Below, piece after piece: positions 45,196-55,391 of a stretch of 64,000 bases of DNA. The stretch is taken from positions 1-64,000 of the forward strand of contig CAJFNF010000001.1 in assembly GCA_904394215.1 (NCBI GenBank), given 5' to 3'. The notes under the pieces were generated by a model. The model was not told the origin of the DNA and searched no databases. It worked only from the letters and a program-made list of their open reading frames with translations. The DNA comes from an uncultured Faecalibacterium sp. (GTDB lineage: Bacteria; Bacillota; Clostridia; Oscillospirales; Ruminococcaceae). The translations under genes and the position numbers were made by a program. The first letter of the stretch is position 1. The number at the start of each line of letters is the position of its first letter.

Positions 45196-47052
45196 ATGTT
45201 TGACCCAAAGCTGAAAGAAGCGCTGAGCCACGTGCAGAAACCGGGCCGGTATACCGGCGGCGAGCCGGGCAGCGTCTATAAAGACAAGGACAAAGTGGAT
45301 GTGCGCTTTGCCTTCTGTTTCCCTGACACCTACGAGGTGGGCATGTCGTTCCTGGGGGAGAAGATCCTCTATGAACTGCTGAACCAGCACGAAAACTGGT
45401 GGTGTGAGCGGGCCTTCATGCCCTGGCTGGATATGAAAGCCGAGATGGAAAAGCTGGGCCTGCCCCTGTACACCCTGGAGAGCAAAGATCCGCTCACTGC
45501 CTTTGATGCCGTGGGCTTCACCCTCCAGTATGAGCTGTCCTACACCAACATCCTGGCTATGCTGGACCTGGCCGGCATCCCGCTGTATGCCGCAGAACGG
45601 GATGAGAGCTGGCCCCTGATTGTGGCCGGCGGCCCCTGCACCTGCAACTCGGAGCCCCTGGCCGCCTTTTTTGATGTGATCCAGCTGGGTGAAGGCGAGC
45701 GTCAGCTGCCCGCTATCTGTGCTGCCATTGAACAGGGAAAGAAGGAGGGCATTTCCAAAAAGGAACTGCTTCTCCGGATCGCCAAGATTCCCGGCGTGTA
45801 TATTCCGGCTTTCTATGATGTGACCTACTACGAGGATGGCCGCGTCAAGGCCATCACCCCCAACGAGCCCGGCATTCCTGCTGTGGTGACCAAGGCGATC
45901 ATCCGGGACATGAATGATTTTGCCCCGCCCACCAACTTTGTGGTGCCCATGGTGGGCGCCATCCAGGACCGTGCCAGCATCGAAGTGCTGCGGGGCTGCG
46001 TCCGTGGCTGCCGGTTCTGCCAGGCCGGCTTCCTCTACCGACCCATGCGCCAGCGGGATGCCACTCTGCTGAACAAGGCCGCCCAGGATCTGTGTGCCAA
46101 CACCGGCTATGAGGAACTGAGCCTGTCCAGCCTGTCCACCTCGGACCACAGCCAGCTGGAAGAGCTGCTGGATGATCTGAACAGCTGGGCCCCCCAGGAG
46201 CACGTCAGCCTGTCTCTGCCTTCTCTGCGGATGGATAACTTCTCCGAGAGCCTGATTGAAAAGACCACCCGCGTCCGCAAGAGCGGCCTGACCTTTGCAG
46301 CCGAGGCCGGTACCCAGCGCCTGCGTGACGTCATCAATAAAAACGTCACCTGGGATGAAATTGAAAAGACCTGCCGGATTGCCTTTGAGGCAGGGTACAC
46401 ATCGGTCAAGCTCTACTTTATGATGGGCCTGCCCACCGAGACCATGGCCGACATTGAAGGCATTGCCGATACCGCCCAGAAGGTGGTGGACCTCTATTAC
46501 AGCATGGACCACGCCAAGGGCAAAGGGGTACAGGTAACCATCAGCTGCGCCTGCTTTGTGCCCAAGCCCCATACCCCTTTCCAGTTTGTTCCCATGGACA
46601 CTGCCGAAACCCTGCAGGCCAAGCAGAAGCACCTGCTGGAAAGCGTGCACAGCCGGAAGATCAAGGTCAACTACCACGACAGCAAGACCAGCTTCCTGGA
46701 GGGTGTTTTCGCCAAGGGCGACCGTCGTCTGGCCCCGGCCCTGGTGGAAGCCTACCGCCGTGGCTGCTACTTTGACGGCTGGGAGGAGTGCTTCCAGTAC
46801 GACACCTGGATGAAGGTGTTCGAGGATCTGGGCATTGATCCCCATTTCTACTGCAACCGGGCCATCGGCCTGGACGAAGTGACCCCCTGGTCTCACATGG
46901 ACTACGGCGTCACCCATGAATACCTGGTGCGCGAATACAAGAAGGCACTGGCTGCCCAGACCACGCAGCCCTGCAACCGCGCCTGCGGCGGCTGCGGCGC
47001 AAATCATCTGTTGGGAGGTCCCTGTTTTGATTACAGTAAGAATTTGGTTTGA
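45196..47052 (+). CDS. B12-binding-domain radical SAM protein (TIGR03960-like)
   Basis: EVLRGCVRGCRFCQAGFLYRPMRQR; MGLPTETMADIEGIADTA; C-terminal CNRACGGCGANH. Confidence 0.9.
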   Translation: MFDPKLKEALSHVQKPGRYTGGEPGSVYKDKDKVDVRFAFCFPDTYEVGMSFLGEKILYELLNQHENWWCERAFMPWLDMKAEMEKLGLPLYTLESKDPLTAFDAVGFTLQYELSYTNILAMLDLAGIPLYAAERDESWPLIVAGGPCTCNSEPLAAFFDVIQLGEGERQLPAICAAIEQGKKEGISKKELLLRIAKIPGVYIPAFYDVTYYEDGRVKAITPNEPGIPAVVTKAIIRDMNDFAPPTNFVVPMVGAIQDRASIEVLRGCVRGCRFCQAGFLYRPMRQRDATLLNKAAQDLCANTGYEELSLSSLSTSDHSQLEELLDDLNSWAPQEHVSLSLPSLRMDNFSESLIEKTTRVRKSGLTFAAEAGTQRLRDVINKNVTWDEIEKTCRIAFEAGYTSVKLYFMMGLPTETMADIEGIADTAQKVVDLYYSMDHAKGKGVQVTISCACFVPKPHTPFQFVPMDTAETLQAKQKHLLESVHSRKIKVNYHDSKTSFLEGVFAKGDRRLAPALVEAYRRGCYFDGWEECFQYDTWMKVFEDLGIDPHFYCNRAIGLDEVTPWSHMDYGVTHEYLVREYKKALAAQTTQPCNRACGGCGANHLLGGPCFDYSKNLV

Positions 47053-47689
47053 AAAACGGAATGAGGCCTCCTACATCTCGCTGCTGGACATGCAGCGGGT
47101 GATGCAGCGGGTCCTCAAGCGCAGCGGTCTGCCGGTGTGGCATACCCTGGGCTTCAATCCCCATATCTATATGACCTTTACCTGTCCGCTGTCGCTGGGG
47201 CAGGAGAGTCTGTGCGAGAGCGTGGATGTCAAGACTGAGGCGGAGAATCCCGACTTCCAGTCCTGGCAGGACAAGCTCAACGCCATCATGCCGGCAGGCA
47301 TCCATGTATTCCAGGTGGAGCCTGCCCAGGATAAAGCCAGCGAGATTGCCTATGCCTGCTATACCATCAGCTACCCGGCGGCCGCCCAGTCCAAGCTGGA
47401 GCAATACAACGGCCTCACCGAAGCTATGGTGGAGAAAAAGGGCAAGAAATCCAAAAAGCAGATCAACCTGAAACAGTACATTCCTGCCCTTGACTTCTAT
47501 ACTGAAGGAAAGAGAACGGACTTTTGTGTCTGTCTGCCGGCCACCCAGGAGTTGAACCTGAACCCTTCGCTGCTGACCGCATTCCTGGAGCAGCAGTTCG
47601 GCGCTTCTGCCGCAGAGGCTTCCATCCTCCGCACCGGACTGCTGAAGGCAAACAAGGTTCCCTTCCGCCCCAGATGTAGGAATGTCTGA
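47027..47689 (+). CDS. TIGR03936/DUF2344-family protein
   Basis: (M)ITVRIWFEKRNEASYISLLDMQRVMQRVLKRSGLPVWHTLGFNPHIYMTFTCPLSLG; TTG start overlapping upstream gene by 26 nt. Confidence 0.85.
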   Translation: MITVRIWFEKRNEASYISLLDMQRVMQRVLKRSGLPVWHTLGFNPHIYMTFTCPLSLGQESLCESVDVKTEAENPDFQSWQDKLNAIMPAGIHVFQVEPAQDKASEIAYACYTISYPAAAQSKLEQYNGLTEAMVEKKGKKSKKQINLKQYIPALDFYTEGKRTDFCVCLPATQELNLNPSLLTAFLEQQFGASAAEASILRTGLLKANKVPFRPRCRNV

Positions 47690-47782
47690 CTTCTCGAGAA
47701 AACGCAAAATTTTCTGCCGCTTTTTTGGCAAAAACGCTTGCTTTCCCGGCGGGTTTATGCTATCATAGTTAGGCGTTAGTGT

Positions 47783-47854
47783 CCGCTGATACCACAGCGG
47801 GGTTAATGACAAGCAATCATTAAACGGGCGGTCCTCTGACGGCAGATGTGCCGT
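47783..47854 (+). promoter_or_regulatory. Structured rplS leader (possible L19-type leader)
   Basis: CCGCTG/CAGCGG (47783-47800), TTAATGA/TCATTAA (47803-47823), ACGGCA/TGCCGT (47839-47854) between promoter-like TTGCTT..TATCAT and the rplS RBS. Confidence 0.6.
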
Positions 47855-47888
47855 GTATGAACGTCTAAAACAAATGGAGGATCATCAA

Positions 47889-48230
47889 ATGGACGCACTG
47901 AAGATTATTTCCGAGGGCAGCATCAAGGCTGAGCGCCCCCAGTTCAACGTTGGCGATACCGTTCGCGTGGACGTTCGCATCAAGGAAGGCGAGCGTGAGC
48001 GTATCCAGGCCTTCGAGGGCACCGTCATTGCCAAGAAGCACGGCGGCGTCGCCGAGACCTTTACCGTCCGCCGCGTTGCTTACGGCGTGGGCATCGAGCG
48101 TGTCTTCCCCATCAACAGCCCCTTCGTTGAGAAGGTGACCGTTGTCCGCAAGGGTAAGGTCCGCCGCGCAAAGCTGTACTATCTGCGCAGCCGCACCGGC
48201 AAAGCTGCCAAGGTCAAGAGCGATATCTGA
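47889..48230 (+). CDS. rplS: 50S ribosomal protein L19
   Basis: [38 protein letters not shown]...[39 protein letters not shown]. Confidence 0.97.
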   Translation: MDALKIISEGSIKAERPQFNVGDTVRVDVRIKEGERERIQAFEGTVIAKKHGGVAETFTVRRVAYGVGIERVFPINSPFVEKVTVVRKGKVRRAKLYYLRSRTGKAAKVKSDI

Positions 48231-48266
48231 TCATCCGCGGCCTGTCTGTCAGGCTGGCTGTAAGGG

Positions 48267-48293
48267 AAAAGGGACACTTGTTGTCCCTTTTTT
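48267..48293 (+). terminator. rplS terminator
   Basis: AAAAGGGAC-N7-GTCCCTTTTTT. Confidence 0.75.
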
Positions 48294-48382
48294 CTTTATC
48301 CTTTCACACCCTGCCCCTTTTCGGAGGCAGGGCTGTGTGGTACAATAACAGAAAATCTAGCAGCGAATGCGGGGTGTATCGG

Positions 48383-48940
48383 ATGGCAAACGCAAAACGT
48401 GAGATGGAGGCGGCCCAGGAGCCGGGGCAGGGTGTGATTGAATGGTATGAAGCACTGATTTCGGCGCTGGTTGTGATGGTACTGCTGTTCTCTTTCTTTT
48501 TTCGGATCATCCAGGTAGACGGCGCATCCATGAATCCCACCCTCTGGGATGGAGACAAGCTGATTGTCTGGGGGGCCGGCTATACGCCCGAGCGGGGCGA
48601 TATTGTCATTGTGGATGATTACACCACCTATGGCAAGCCCCTGGTCAAGCGGGTGATTGCCAAGGGCGGCGATACCATTTCCATCGACTACACTTCCGGC
48701 ACTGTCACCGTCAACGGGGAAGTGCTGCAGGAAGATTATATTGCTGAGCCCACTCATCTGGGCTATGACCTGGAATTCCCCTATACCGTACCCGAAGGAG
48801 AGCTGTTCCTGATGGGTGACAACCGCAACGCCTCCCTGGACAGCCGGTCTTCCAGCATCGGCTGCATTGCGGAGGAGGATATCCTGGGCAAAGTGCTGTT
48901 CTGCTTTTTGCCCCTGGAAGATGCAGGAGTGGTCAAGTGA
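48383..48940 (+). CDS. lepB: Signal peptidase I
   Basis: VDGASMNPTLWDGDKL; VKRVIAKGGDTI; FLMGDNRNASLDSRS. Confidence 0.95.
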   Translation: MANAKREMEAAQEPGQGVIEWYEALISALVVMVLLFSFFFRIIQVDGASMNPTLWDGDKLIVWGAGYTPERGDIVIVDDYTTYGKPLVKRVIAKGGDTISIDYTSGTVTVNGEVLQEDYIAEPTHLGYDLEFPYTVPEGELFLMGDNRNASLDSRSSSIGCIAEEDILGKVLFCFLPLEDAGVVK

Positions 48941-49851
48941 ACAACGAAGAAATGCAATTTTCCAATCAATTCAATATTCAGTGGTTCCCGGGCCACATGG
49001 CCCGCACCCTGCGGGTGATGGAGCAGGAGATCCAGCATGTGGACGCCAGCCTGATTCTGCTGGACGCCCGGATTCCGCTGTCCAGCCTCAACCCGGAGAT
49101 TGAGCGGATTACCGCCCGCAAGCCCCGGCTGTATGCGCTGAACAAGGCAGACCTGGCAGATCCTTCCGTCACCGAAGAATGGATTCGTTATTTCCGTTCG
49201 GCAGATGCCGGCTGTGTTGCCATCAATGCCAAAAGCAAGGGCGGCACCGCCGCAGTCCGGTCTGCCATCGAAAAAGAGCTGTCGGGTCTGCTGGCCCGGC
49301 GTCAGGCCCGCGGTATGGGTGGTGCAAAGACTCAGATTATGCTCTGCGGCATTCCCAACGTAGGCAAATCCACCTTCATCAATACCTTTGCCGGCTCGGC
49401 ACGGGCCAAGGCCGCAGACCGTCCCGGCGTTACCAAGGGCAAGCAGTGGGTTTCCACCGAGAAGTTTGACCTGTTGGATATGCCCGGCGTCCTGTGGAAG
49501 AAATTCGATTCCAAAACTACGGCGTCCAACTTGGCCTTCATCGGCTCCATCAAGGATGATATTCTGGACGTGGAAGAGCTGGCCATGAACCTGCTGGACG
49601 AAGTCCGCCAGAACTATCCCGACCTGGTGGCCAGCCGGTATAAGCTGGATGCAGAAACCATGGCTCTGCCGCCCTATGAGTTGATGGAAGCCATCGGCCG
49701 CAAACGCGGCCTGCTGGTGCGGGGCGGCGAAGTCAATACCGAGCGGTGCGCCGTTATGCTGGTGGATGAGTTCCGGGCCTGCAAATGGGGCCGGATTACC
49801 CTGGAGCGCCCGCCCCGCCGGGAGGATGCAGGGGAGGACATGGAGGAATGA
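48937..49851 (+). CDS. Ribosome biogenesis GTPase YlqF/RbgA
   Basis: [15 protein letters not shown]; circularly permuted motifs NKADLAD...[12 protein letters not shown]...DMPGVLW. Confidence 0.95.
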   Translation: MNNEEMQFSNQFNIQWFPGHMARTLRVMEQEIQHVDASLILLDARIPLSSLNPEIERITARKPRLYALNKADLADPSVTEEWIRYFRSADAGCVAINAKSKGGTAAVRSAIEKELSGLLARRQARGMGGAKTQIMLCGIPNVGKSTFINTFAGSARAKAADRPGVTKGKQWVSTEKFDLLDMPGVLWKKFDSKTTASNLAFIGSIKDDILDVEELAMNLLDEVRQNYPDLVASRYKLDAETMALPPYELMEAIGRKRGLLVRGGEVNTERCAVMLVDEFRACKWGRITLERPPRREDAGEDMEE

Positions 49852-50492
49852 AGCGCCGGACCGATGAGGAAATCTCCCAGCCTCTCTATGCTTATGATGA
49901 TGCTGTCCGGGCGTCCAGCGGCTGCTTTGCCGGCGTAGATGAAGCCGGACGGGGCCCGCTGTGCGGCCCGGTCTGTGTGGCTGCCTGTATCCTGGACCCC
50001 ACCAAACCGGTCTGGGGCATCAATGACTCCAAAAAGCTCAGCGAAAAGAAGCGGGAAACTCTCTTTGCAGAAATCAAGGAGAAAGCCCTGGCTTACAGCA
50101 TTGTCTTTGTGGGGCCTGAAATCATCGACCGGGACAACATCCTCCAGGCCACCATGGGCGGCATGCGGGAAGCGGTAGAGAAACTGGAGATCACCCCCAA
50201 CCTTGTTCTGGTGGACGGCAACCGCTGTCCCAGCGGGCTGGCCATGCCGGCCCAGCCAGTGGTCAAAGGGGATGCCACCAGCGCCAGCATTGGCGCGGCT
50301 TCGATTTTGGCCAAAGTAAGCCGGGACCACTATATGATGGAGCTGGACCGGCAGTACCCCCAGTATCAACTGGCCAAGCACAAGGGCTATCCCACTAAGC
50401 TCCACTATGAGCTAATTGCCCAGTATGGCATCCAGCCTTTTTACCGCCGCAGCTTTTTGAAAAAGCAGGGCTACTGGACGGAGGGCCAGTGA
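49848..50492 (+). CDS. rnhB: Ribonuclease HII
   Basis: [43 protein letters not shown]. Confidence 0.95.
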   Translation: MKRRTDEEISQPLYAYDDAVRASSGCFAGVDEAGRGPLCGPVCVAACILDPTKPVWGINDSKKLSEKKRETLFAEIKEKALAYSIVFVGPEIIDRDNILQATMGGMREAVEKLEITPNLVLVDGNRCPSGLAMPAQPVVKGDATSASIGAASILAKVSRDHYMMELDRQYPQYQLAKHKGYPTKLHYELIAQYGIQPFYRRSFLKKQGYWTEGQ

Positions 50493-50872
50493 TGGACCGG
50501 GCCGAAACCGGCCGTCGGGGGGAGCAGGCTGCCGCCCGGTATTATATCCAGCAGGGCTGTACCCTTTTGGAGCATAACTACCGGATCCGGGAAGGTGAAG
50601 TAGACCTGATTCTTCGGGACCCTGAGGGCGTCCTGATTATGTGTGAGGTGAAAACCCGCACCAACCCCAACGCCCTGTGCCGCCCATCCAATTCGGTGAC
50701 CAGGGCCAAACAACGGCGCCTGATCCTGGCCGCCTCTTCTTATTTGCAGCAGACCGGCCAGAGCGAGGCTTTTACCCGGTTTGATGTGGCAGAGGTCACC
50801 CCTCTTGACAGCGGCCGCTGGATCGTACATATTATAAAAAGTGCATTCGACGCAAGTGAATCATCAAGATGA
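50492..50872 (+). CDS. YraN family (UPF0102) protein
   Basis: GRRGEQAAARYYIQQGCTLLEHNYRIREGEVDLILRDPEGVLIMCEVKTR. Confidence 0.93.
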   Translation: MDRAETGRRGEQAAARYYIQQGCTLLEHNYRIREGEVDLILRDPEGVLIMCEVKTRTNPNALCRPSNSVTRAKQRRLILAASSYLQQTGQSEAFTRFDVAEVTPLDSGRWIVHIIKSAFDASESSR

Positions 50873-50899
50873 CGCAGGACTGAAAAGGAGCGATGGAAC

Positions 50900-52360
50900 A
50901 TGCAGTTTTTCAGCACGAGAGACACCAGCCGTCACGTGACCTCCTCGGAGGCCATTGTCCAGGGCCTGTCGGAGGAGGGAGGCCTGTTTGTGCCCGAGTC
51001 CTTCCCGCAGGTGGACGCTCAGGCCATCTGCCAGCTGGAATATCCGGCTATGGCAGCAGCCGTCCTCAAGGAATACCTGACTGATTACGACCCGGCCTTC
51101 CTGGCCCAGGCAGCAGCCAAGACCTATGGCGCCGCCTTTGGCGGAAAAGCCGGCTATCTTGCACCGGTGGAAGGGGACACCTGGTCTCTGGAACTGTGGC
51201 ACGGCCCCACCTGTGCTTTCAAGGATTATGCCCTGCAGCTGATGCCCAAGCTCCTGGTGGAGGCCAAGCGCAACCTGGATCACACCGAAAAGACTCTGAT
51301 CCTGGTGGCCACCAGCGGCGATACCGGCAAGGCTGCCCTGGATGGCTACCACGATATTCCCGGTGTGGAGATCGCGGTGTTCTATCCCACCGGCGGCACC
51401 AGTGAAATCCAGCGCCTCCAGATGGCCACCCAGGAGGGTGCCAACGTGGCTGTCTATGCAGTGCGGGGCAACTTCGACGATGCGCAGACCGGCGTCAAGC
51501 GGGTCTTTGCAGACAAGGAGATCGCCGCCCAGCTGGCTGCGCGGAACATCCATCTGTCCAGCGCCAACTCCATCAACTGGGGCCGTCTGGTGCCGCAGAT
51601 TGTCTATTATTTTGCGGCCTATGCCCAGCTGGTCAAAGCAGGGAAGATCGCCTTCGGCCAGGAAGTGGATTTCTGTGTCCCCACCGGCAACTTCGGCGAC
51701 ATTCTGGCCGGCTACTATGCCAAGCGGATGGGCTTGCCTGTAGGCCGTCTGGTCTGCGCATCCAACAAGAACAATGTTCTGACCGATTTCCTGCGCACTG
51801 GCACCTACACTGCCAAGCGGACCTTCTACAAAACTACTTCTCCCAGCATGGACATTCTGGTGTCCTCCAACCTGGAGCGCCTGCTGTTCCATGTGACCGG
51901 CAGCGACACTGAAGTGGCTGCGCTGATGGGCCGTCTGAACAAAGAGGGCAGCTACACCGTTCGTCCCGAGACCCTGGCAGCCATTCAGGAGACCTTCTCC
52001 TGCGGCTACGCTGAGGAGGATCAGGTGGCCCAGGAAATCCGCACCCGCTGGGAGCGGGACGGCTATCTCTGCGATACCCATACCGCCGTGGCCTTCCATG
52101 TAGCCCGGGAAAGCAAACGGGATGGCGTGCCGATGGTGGTTTTGTCCACTGCATCTCCTTTCAAGTTCCCCCGGAGCGTGCTGGCTGCACTGGGTCACGC
52201 AGCGCCCGAGAACGACTTTGAGGCCATGCAGGTTCTGGAGCAGGTCACCAGCCGTACTGCCCCTGCAAGCCTGGCCGGCCTGCGTCAGAAGGCCGAGCGG
52301 TTTGATGCAGTGATTGACCCGGGTGAAATTGCATCGGTGGCACTGAGCTACCAGGAATAA
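50900..52360 (+). CDS. thrC: Threonine synthase
   Basis: FSTRDTSRHVTSSEAIVQGLSEEGGLFVPE; HGPTCAFKDYALQLMPKLL; TSGDTGKAALDGY. Confidence 0.96.
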   Translation: MQFFSTRDTSRHVTSSEAIVQGLSEEGGLFVPESFPQVDAQAICQLEYPAMAAAVLKEYLTDYDPAFLAQAAAKTYGAAFGGKAGYLAPVEGDTWSLELWHGPTCAFKDYALQLMPKLLVEAKRNLDHTEKTLILVATSGDTGKAALDGYHDIPGVEIAVFYPTGGTSEIQRLQMATQEGANVAVYAVRGNFDDAQTGVKRVFADKEIAAQLAARNIHLSSANSINWGRLVPQIVYYFAAYAQLVKAGKIAFGQEVDFCVPTGNFGDILAGYYAKRMGLPVGRLVCASNKNNVLTDFLRTGTYTAKRTFYKTTSPSMDILVSSNLERLLFHVTGSDTEVAALMGRLNKEGSYTVRPETLAAIQETFSCGYAEEDQVAQEIRTRWERDGYLCDTHTAVAFHVARESKRDGVPMVVLSTASPFKFPRSVLAALGHAAPENDFEAMQVLEQVTSRTAPASLAGLRQKAERFDAVIDPGEIASVALSYQE

Positions 52361-52380
52361 AACTAGAACAGGAGAAACCA

Positions 52381-53064
52381 ATGGCACTTTTTGTGCTGGG
52401 CGACCCCCATCTTTCATTGGGCGGTGCAAAGCCCATGGATGTATTTCCGGGCTGGGACGGCTATGTGGAAAAGCTGGAATCCAACTGGCGCAAGCTGGTG
52501 AAGCCTGAGGATACGGTGGTGCTGGCAGGAGATATCAGCTGGTCCATGCGCCTGTCCGATACCCGCAAGGATTTCGCTTTTATCAACAGTCTGCCGGGCC
52601 AAAAGCTCCTGATGAAAGGCAACCATGACTATTGGTGGTCTACCGCCAACAAGATGAACGCTTTCTTTCAGTCTGAGGGGTTTGACACCCTTCATTTGCT
52701 GCACAACAATTCCTATACGGTGGATGGCTATGCGCTGTGTGGAACCCGGGGCTGGCTGTTTGACGTGGGGGAGCCCCACGACGAAAAAGTGATGAACCGG
52801 GAGATCGGCCGTCTGCGGCTGAGTCTGGACGCTGCCGAACCAGGAAAAGAGAAACTGGTCTTTCTCCACTATCCGCCGGTTTATACCGGAGCGGATGCCC
52901 CTGAGATCGTAGCTGTCCTCAAGGAATATGGAATTCGGCGGTGCTTTTATGCCCATCTTCATGGCAAGGCCCTGCGCTTTGCGGTTCAGGGTGAGGTGGA
53001 TGGCATCCGCTATAAGCTGGTCAGCGCGGACGGACTTCACTTCTGTCCGTATAAAATCACTTGA
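52381..53064 (+). CDS. Metallophosphoesterase
   Basis: LGDPHLSLG; VVLAGDISWSM; MKGNHDYWW; FLHYPPVY; YAHLHG. Confidence 0.93.
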   Translation: MALFVLGDPHLSLGGAKPMDVFPGWDGYVEKLESNWRKLVKPEDTVVLAGDISWSMRLSDTRKDFAFINSLPGQKLLMKGNHDYWWSTANKMNAFFQSEGFDTLHLLHNNSYTVDGYALCGTRGWLFDVGEPHDEKVMNREIGRLRLSLDAAEPGKEKLVFLHYPPVYTGADAPEIVAVLKEYGIRRCFYAHLHGKALRFAVQGEVDGIRYKLVSADGLHFCPYKIT

Positions 53065-53268
53065 CGGGACCTGAAAACCAGGAGAAATTCCCAAAATGTG
53101 AAAAAACAGCTGGCATTTATGCAGCGAACGTGTTATAATAAACGCTGACGCGATTGTCGTACCCAAAGGCGCGTGCGCCGTTTGGAAACACAAGATAGGC
53201 GCGCAGCGCAGATGCGGGGAGAGGAATCCTCTGCCCCAGCACCAATTTTTGAGCGGAGGAAAATCAAA

Positions 53269-54588
53269 ATGAATCTTATCAAGTGTGAAAAGCTCGAGAA
53301 GAGCATGGCAGAACTGCAGTTCTCGATTGATGCCGAGACCTATAAGAACGAAGTCCTGAAGGTCTTTAAGACCGAGGGCAAGAAGTACACGGTCCAGGGC
53401 TTCCGCAAGGGTAAGGCCCCCCGTCACCTGATCGAGCGGATGTACGGTCCCGATGTCTTCACCTACGACGCCATCAACAACCTGTTCCCGGCCGAGTTCG
53501 AGGCCGCCGTCAAGGCTGCCGGCATCGAGGCTGTGGGCCGTCCCGAGGTCACCGTTGATTCTGCCAGCGACGACCAGGGCGCAACCCTGACCGTCAAGGT
53601 CGCTGTCAAGCCCGAAGTCAAGCTGGGTGCATATACCGGTTTGACCGTGGAGAAGACGGTCCATACTGTTCAGGAGTCCGCTGTGGACGCTGAGCTGAAG
53701 CGTGTGCAGGAGCGCAACGCCCGTGAGCTGACCCGTGAGGGCGCTGCTCAGAACGGCGATATCGTTGATATCGACTTCGAGGGCTTTGTGGACGGCGTCG
53801 CATTTGAGGGCGGCAAGGCTGAGCATTACAGCCTGACCCTGGGCAGCGGCAGCTTCATCCCCGGTTTTGAGGATCAGGTTGTGGGCCACTCTGCCGGCGA
53901 CGAGTTCGACGTGAATGTCACCTTCCCCGAGCAGTATCAGGCTGCTGAGCTGGCTGGCAAGGCTGCTGTCTTCAAGATCAAGCTGCACGAGGTCAAGTAC
54001 AAGGAGCTGCCCGCTCTGGACGACGAGCTGGCCAAGGATTGCTCCGAGTACGACACCCTGGAAGAGTTCAAGGAGTCCATCCGCAAGTCCAACCAGGAGC
54101 AGCTGGACAAGCAGGATGACCTGGCTGTGGAGAACGCTCTGGTGGATCAGGTCATCGCCGGCATGGAGGCTGAGATTCCCCAGGCCATGTACGATGTCCG
54201 TATGGACGAGATGGTCAACGACTTTGCTTTCCGTGTGGAGCAGCAGGGTCTGAACCTGGACACCTATCTGAAGTATATGGGCCAGACCATGGAGCAGTTC
54301 CGTGCTTCCTTCATGCCCCAGGCTGAGAAGCAGGTCAAGATCCGTCTGGCTCTGGAGGCTGTCGCTGCAGCTGAGAATATCACCGCTTCTGAGGATGATG
54401 TCAATGCTGAGATCAAGCGGATTGCCGACCAGTACAAGATGGAGGAGTCCAAGGTCCGCGAGCTGGTCAACATGGATGACCTGAAGAAGGATCTGGCTGT
54501 CAACAAGGCCATCGACTTTGTCAAGAGCCACGCCAATATCGTGGAGAAGGCCGCTGAGGCCGAAGAGAAGGCTGCCGACGCTGAGTAA
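53269..54588 (+). CDS. tig: Trigger factor
   Basis: KYTVQGFRKGKAPRHLIERMYG; FKBP domain; followed by clpP and clpX. Confidence 0.96.
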   Translation: MNLIKCEKLEKSMAELQFSIDAETYKNEVLKVFKTEGKKYTVQGFRKGKAPRHLIERMYGPDVFTYDAINNLFPAEFEAAVKAAGIEAVGRPEVTVDSASDDQGATLTVKVAVKPEVKLGAYTGLTVEKTVHTVQESAVDAELKRVQERNARELTREGAAQNGDIVDIDFEGFVDGVAFEGGKAEHYSLTLGSGSFIPGFEDQVVGHSAGDEFDVNVTFPEQYQAAELAGKAAVFKIKLHEVKYKELPALDDELAKDCSEYDTLEEFKESIRKSNQEQLDKQDDLAVENALVDQVIAGMEAEIPQAMYDVRMDEMVNDFAFRVEQQGLNLDTYLKYMGQTMEQFRASFMPQAEKQVKIRLALEAVAAAENITASEDDVNAEIKRIADQYKMEESKVRELVNMDDLKKDLAVNKAIDFVKSHANIVEKAAEAEEKAADAE

Positions 54589-54655
54589 TCACTGCCGGTA
54601 AGCTGAGCCAGGGCAGGAGAGCGCCTGCGGCGCGCTGCCCGCGCACATGTTGTTG

Positions 54656-54704
54656 AAATTGACCGATGCGGCGGTTTTTTGGATGTCGCATCGGTCAATT
54701 TTGC
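54656..54704 (+). terminator. tig terminator
   Basis: AAATTGACCGATGCG ... CGCATCGGTCAATTT perfect 15-bp stem then TG. Confidence 0.75.
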
Positions 54705-54714
54705 AAAAATAGCG

Positions 54715-54728
54715 AATCAAATTTGATT
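54715..54728. promoter_or_regulatory. Perfect 14-bp palindrome upstream of clpP RBS
   Basis: AATCAAATTTGATT just before CAGGAGG. Confidence 0.45.
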
Positions 54729-54746
54729 TTCAGGAGGCGAACTGTT

Positions 54747-55346
54747 ATGAGTTTTGTTCCCTATGTTGTAGAACAGACAGCCCACGGAGAGCGTTCCTAC
54801 GATATTTTCTCCCGTCTGCTGAACGACCGCATCATCGTCCTGAGCGAGGACGTCAATGATACTTCCGCCAGCCTGGTTGTTGCCCAGCTGCTGTACCTCG
54901 AGGGGCAGGACCCGGACAAGGACATCAGCCTGTATATCAACAGCCCCGGCGGCTCCATCAGTGCAGGCATGGCCATCCATGACACCATGCACTATATCAA
55001 GTGCGATGTCTCCACTATCTGCATGGGTATGGCTGCTTCGATGGGCGCATTCCTGCTGGCCAGCGGCACCAAGGGCAAGCGCTTTGCGCTGCCCAACTCG
55101 GAGATCCTGATCCATCAGCCTCTGATCGCCGGCGGACAGGGCGGCGGCCTCTCGGGCCAGGCCACCGACATCAAGATTCACGCTGACCACATCGTCTACC
55201 TGCGCGATAAGATCAACGGCCTGCTCAGCGAGTACACCGGCCAGCCCATCGAGCGGGTCCGCGAGGACACCGAGCGGGATAATTATATGACCGCTCTGCA
55301 GGCCAAGGAGTACGGCCTGGTGGACCAGGTCATTACCACACGCTGA
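54747..55346 (+). CDS. clpP: ATP-dependent Clp protease proteolytic subunit
   Basis: [44 protein letters not shown]. Confidence 0.98.
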   Translation: MSFVPYVVEQTAHGERSYDIFSRLLNDRIIVLSEDVNDTSASLVVAQLLYLEGQDPDKDISLYINSPGGSISAGMAIHDTMHYIKCDVSTICMGMAASMGAFLLASGTKGKRFALPNSEILIHQPLIAGGQGGGLSGQATDIKIHADHIVYLRDKINGLLSEYTGQPIERVREDTERDNYMTALQAKEYGLVDQVITTR

Positions 55347-55391
55347 ACCACTGGCTGAGCGCAGAAACGCACAAAAAAGGAAAGTACAGCT

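Noticed and set aside
44743-47007. 754-aa minus-strand ORF
   Set aside because: Antisense to the M50 and radical-SAM genes; codon-bias artefact.
52414-54531. 705-aa minus-strand ORF spanning the phosphoesterase and tig
   Set aside because: Spans two confirmed plus-strand genes and their intergenic region.
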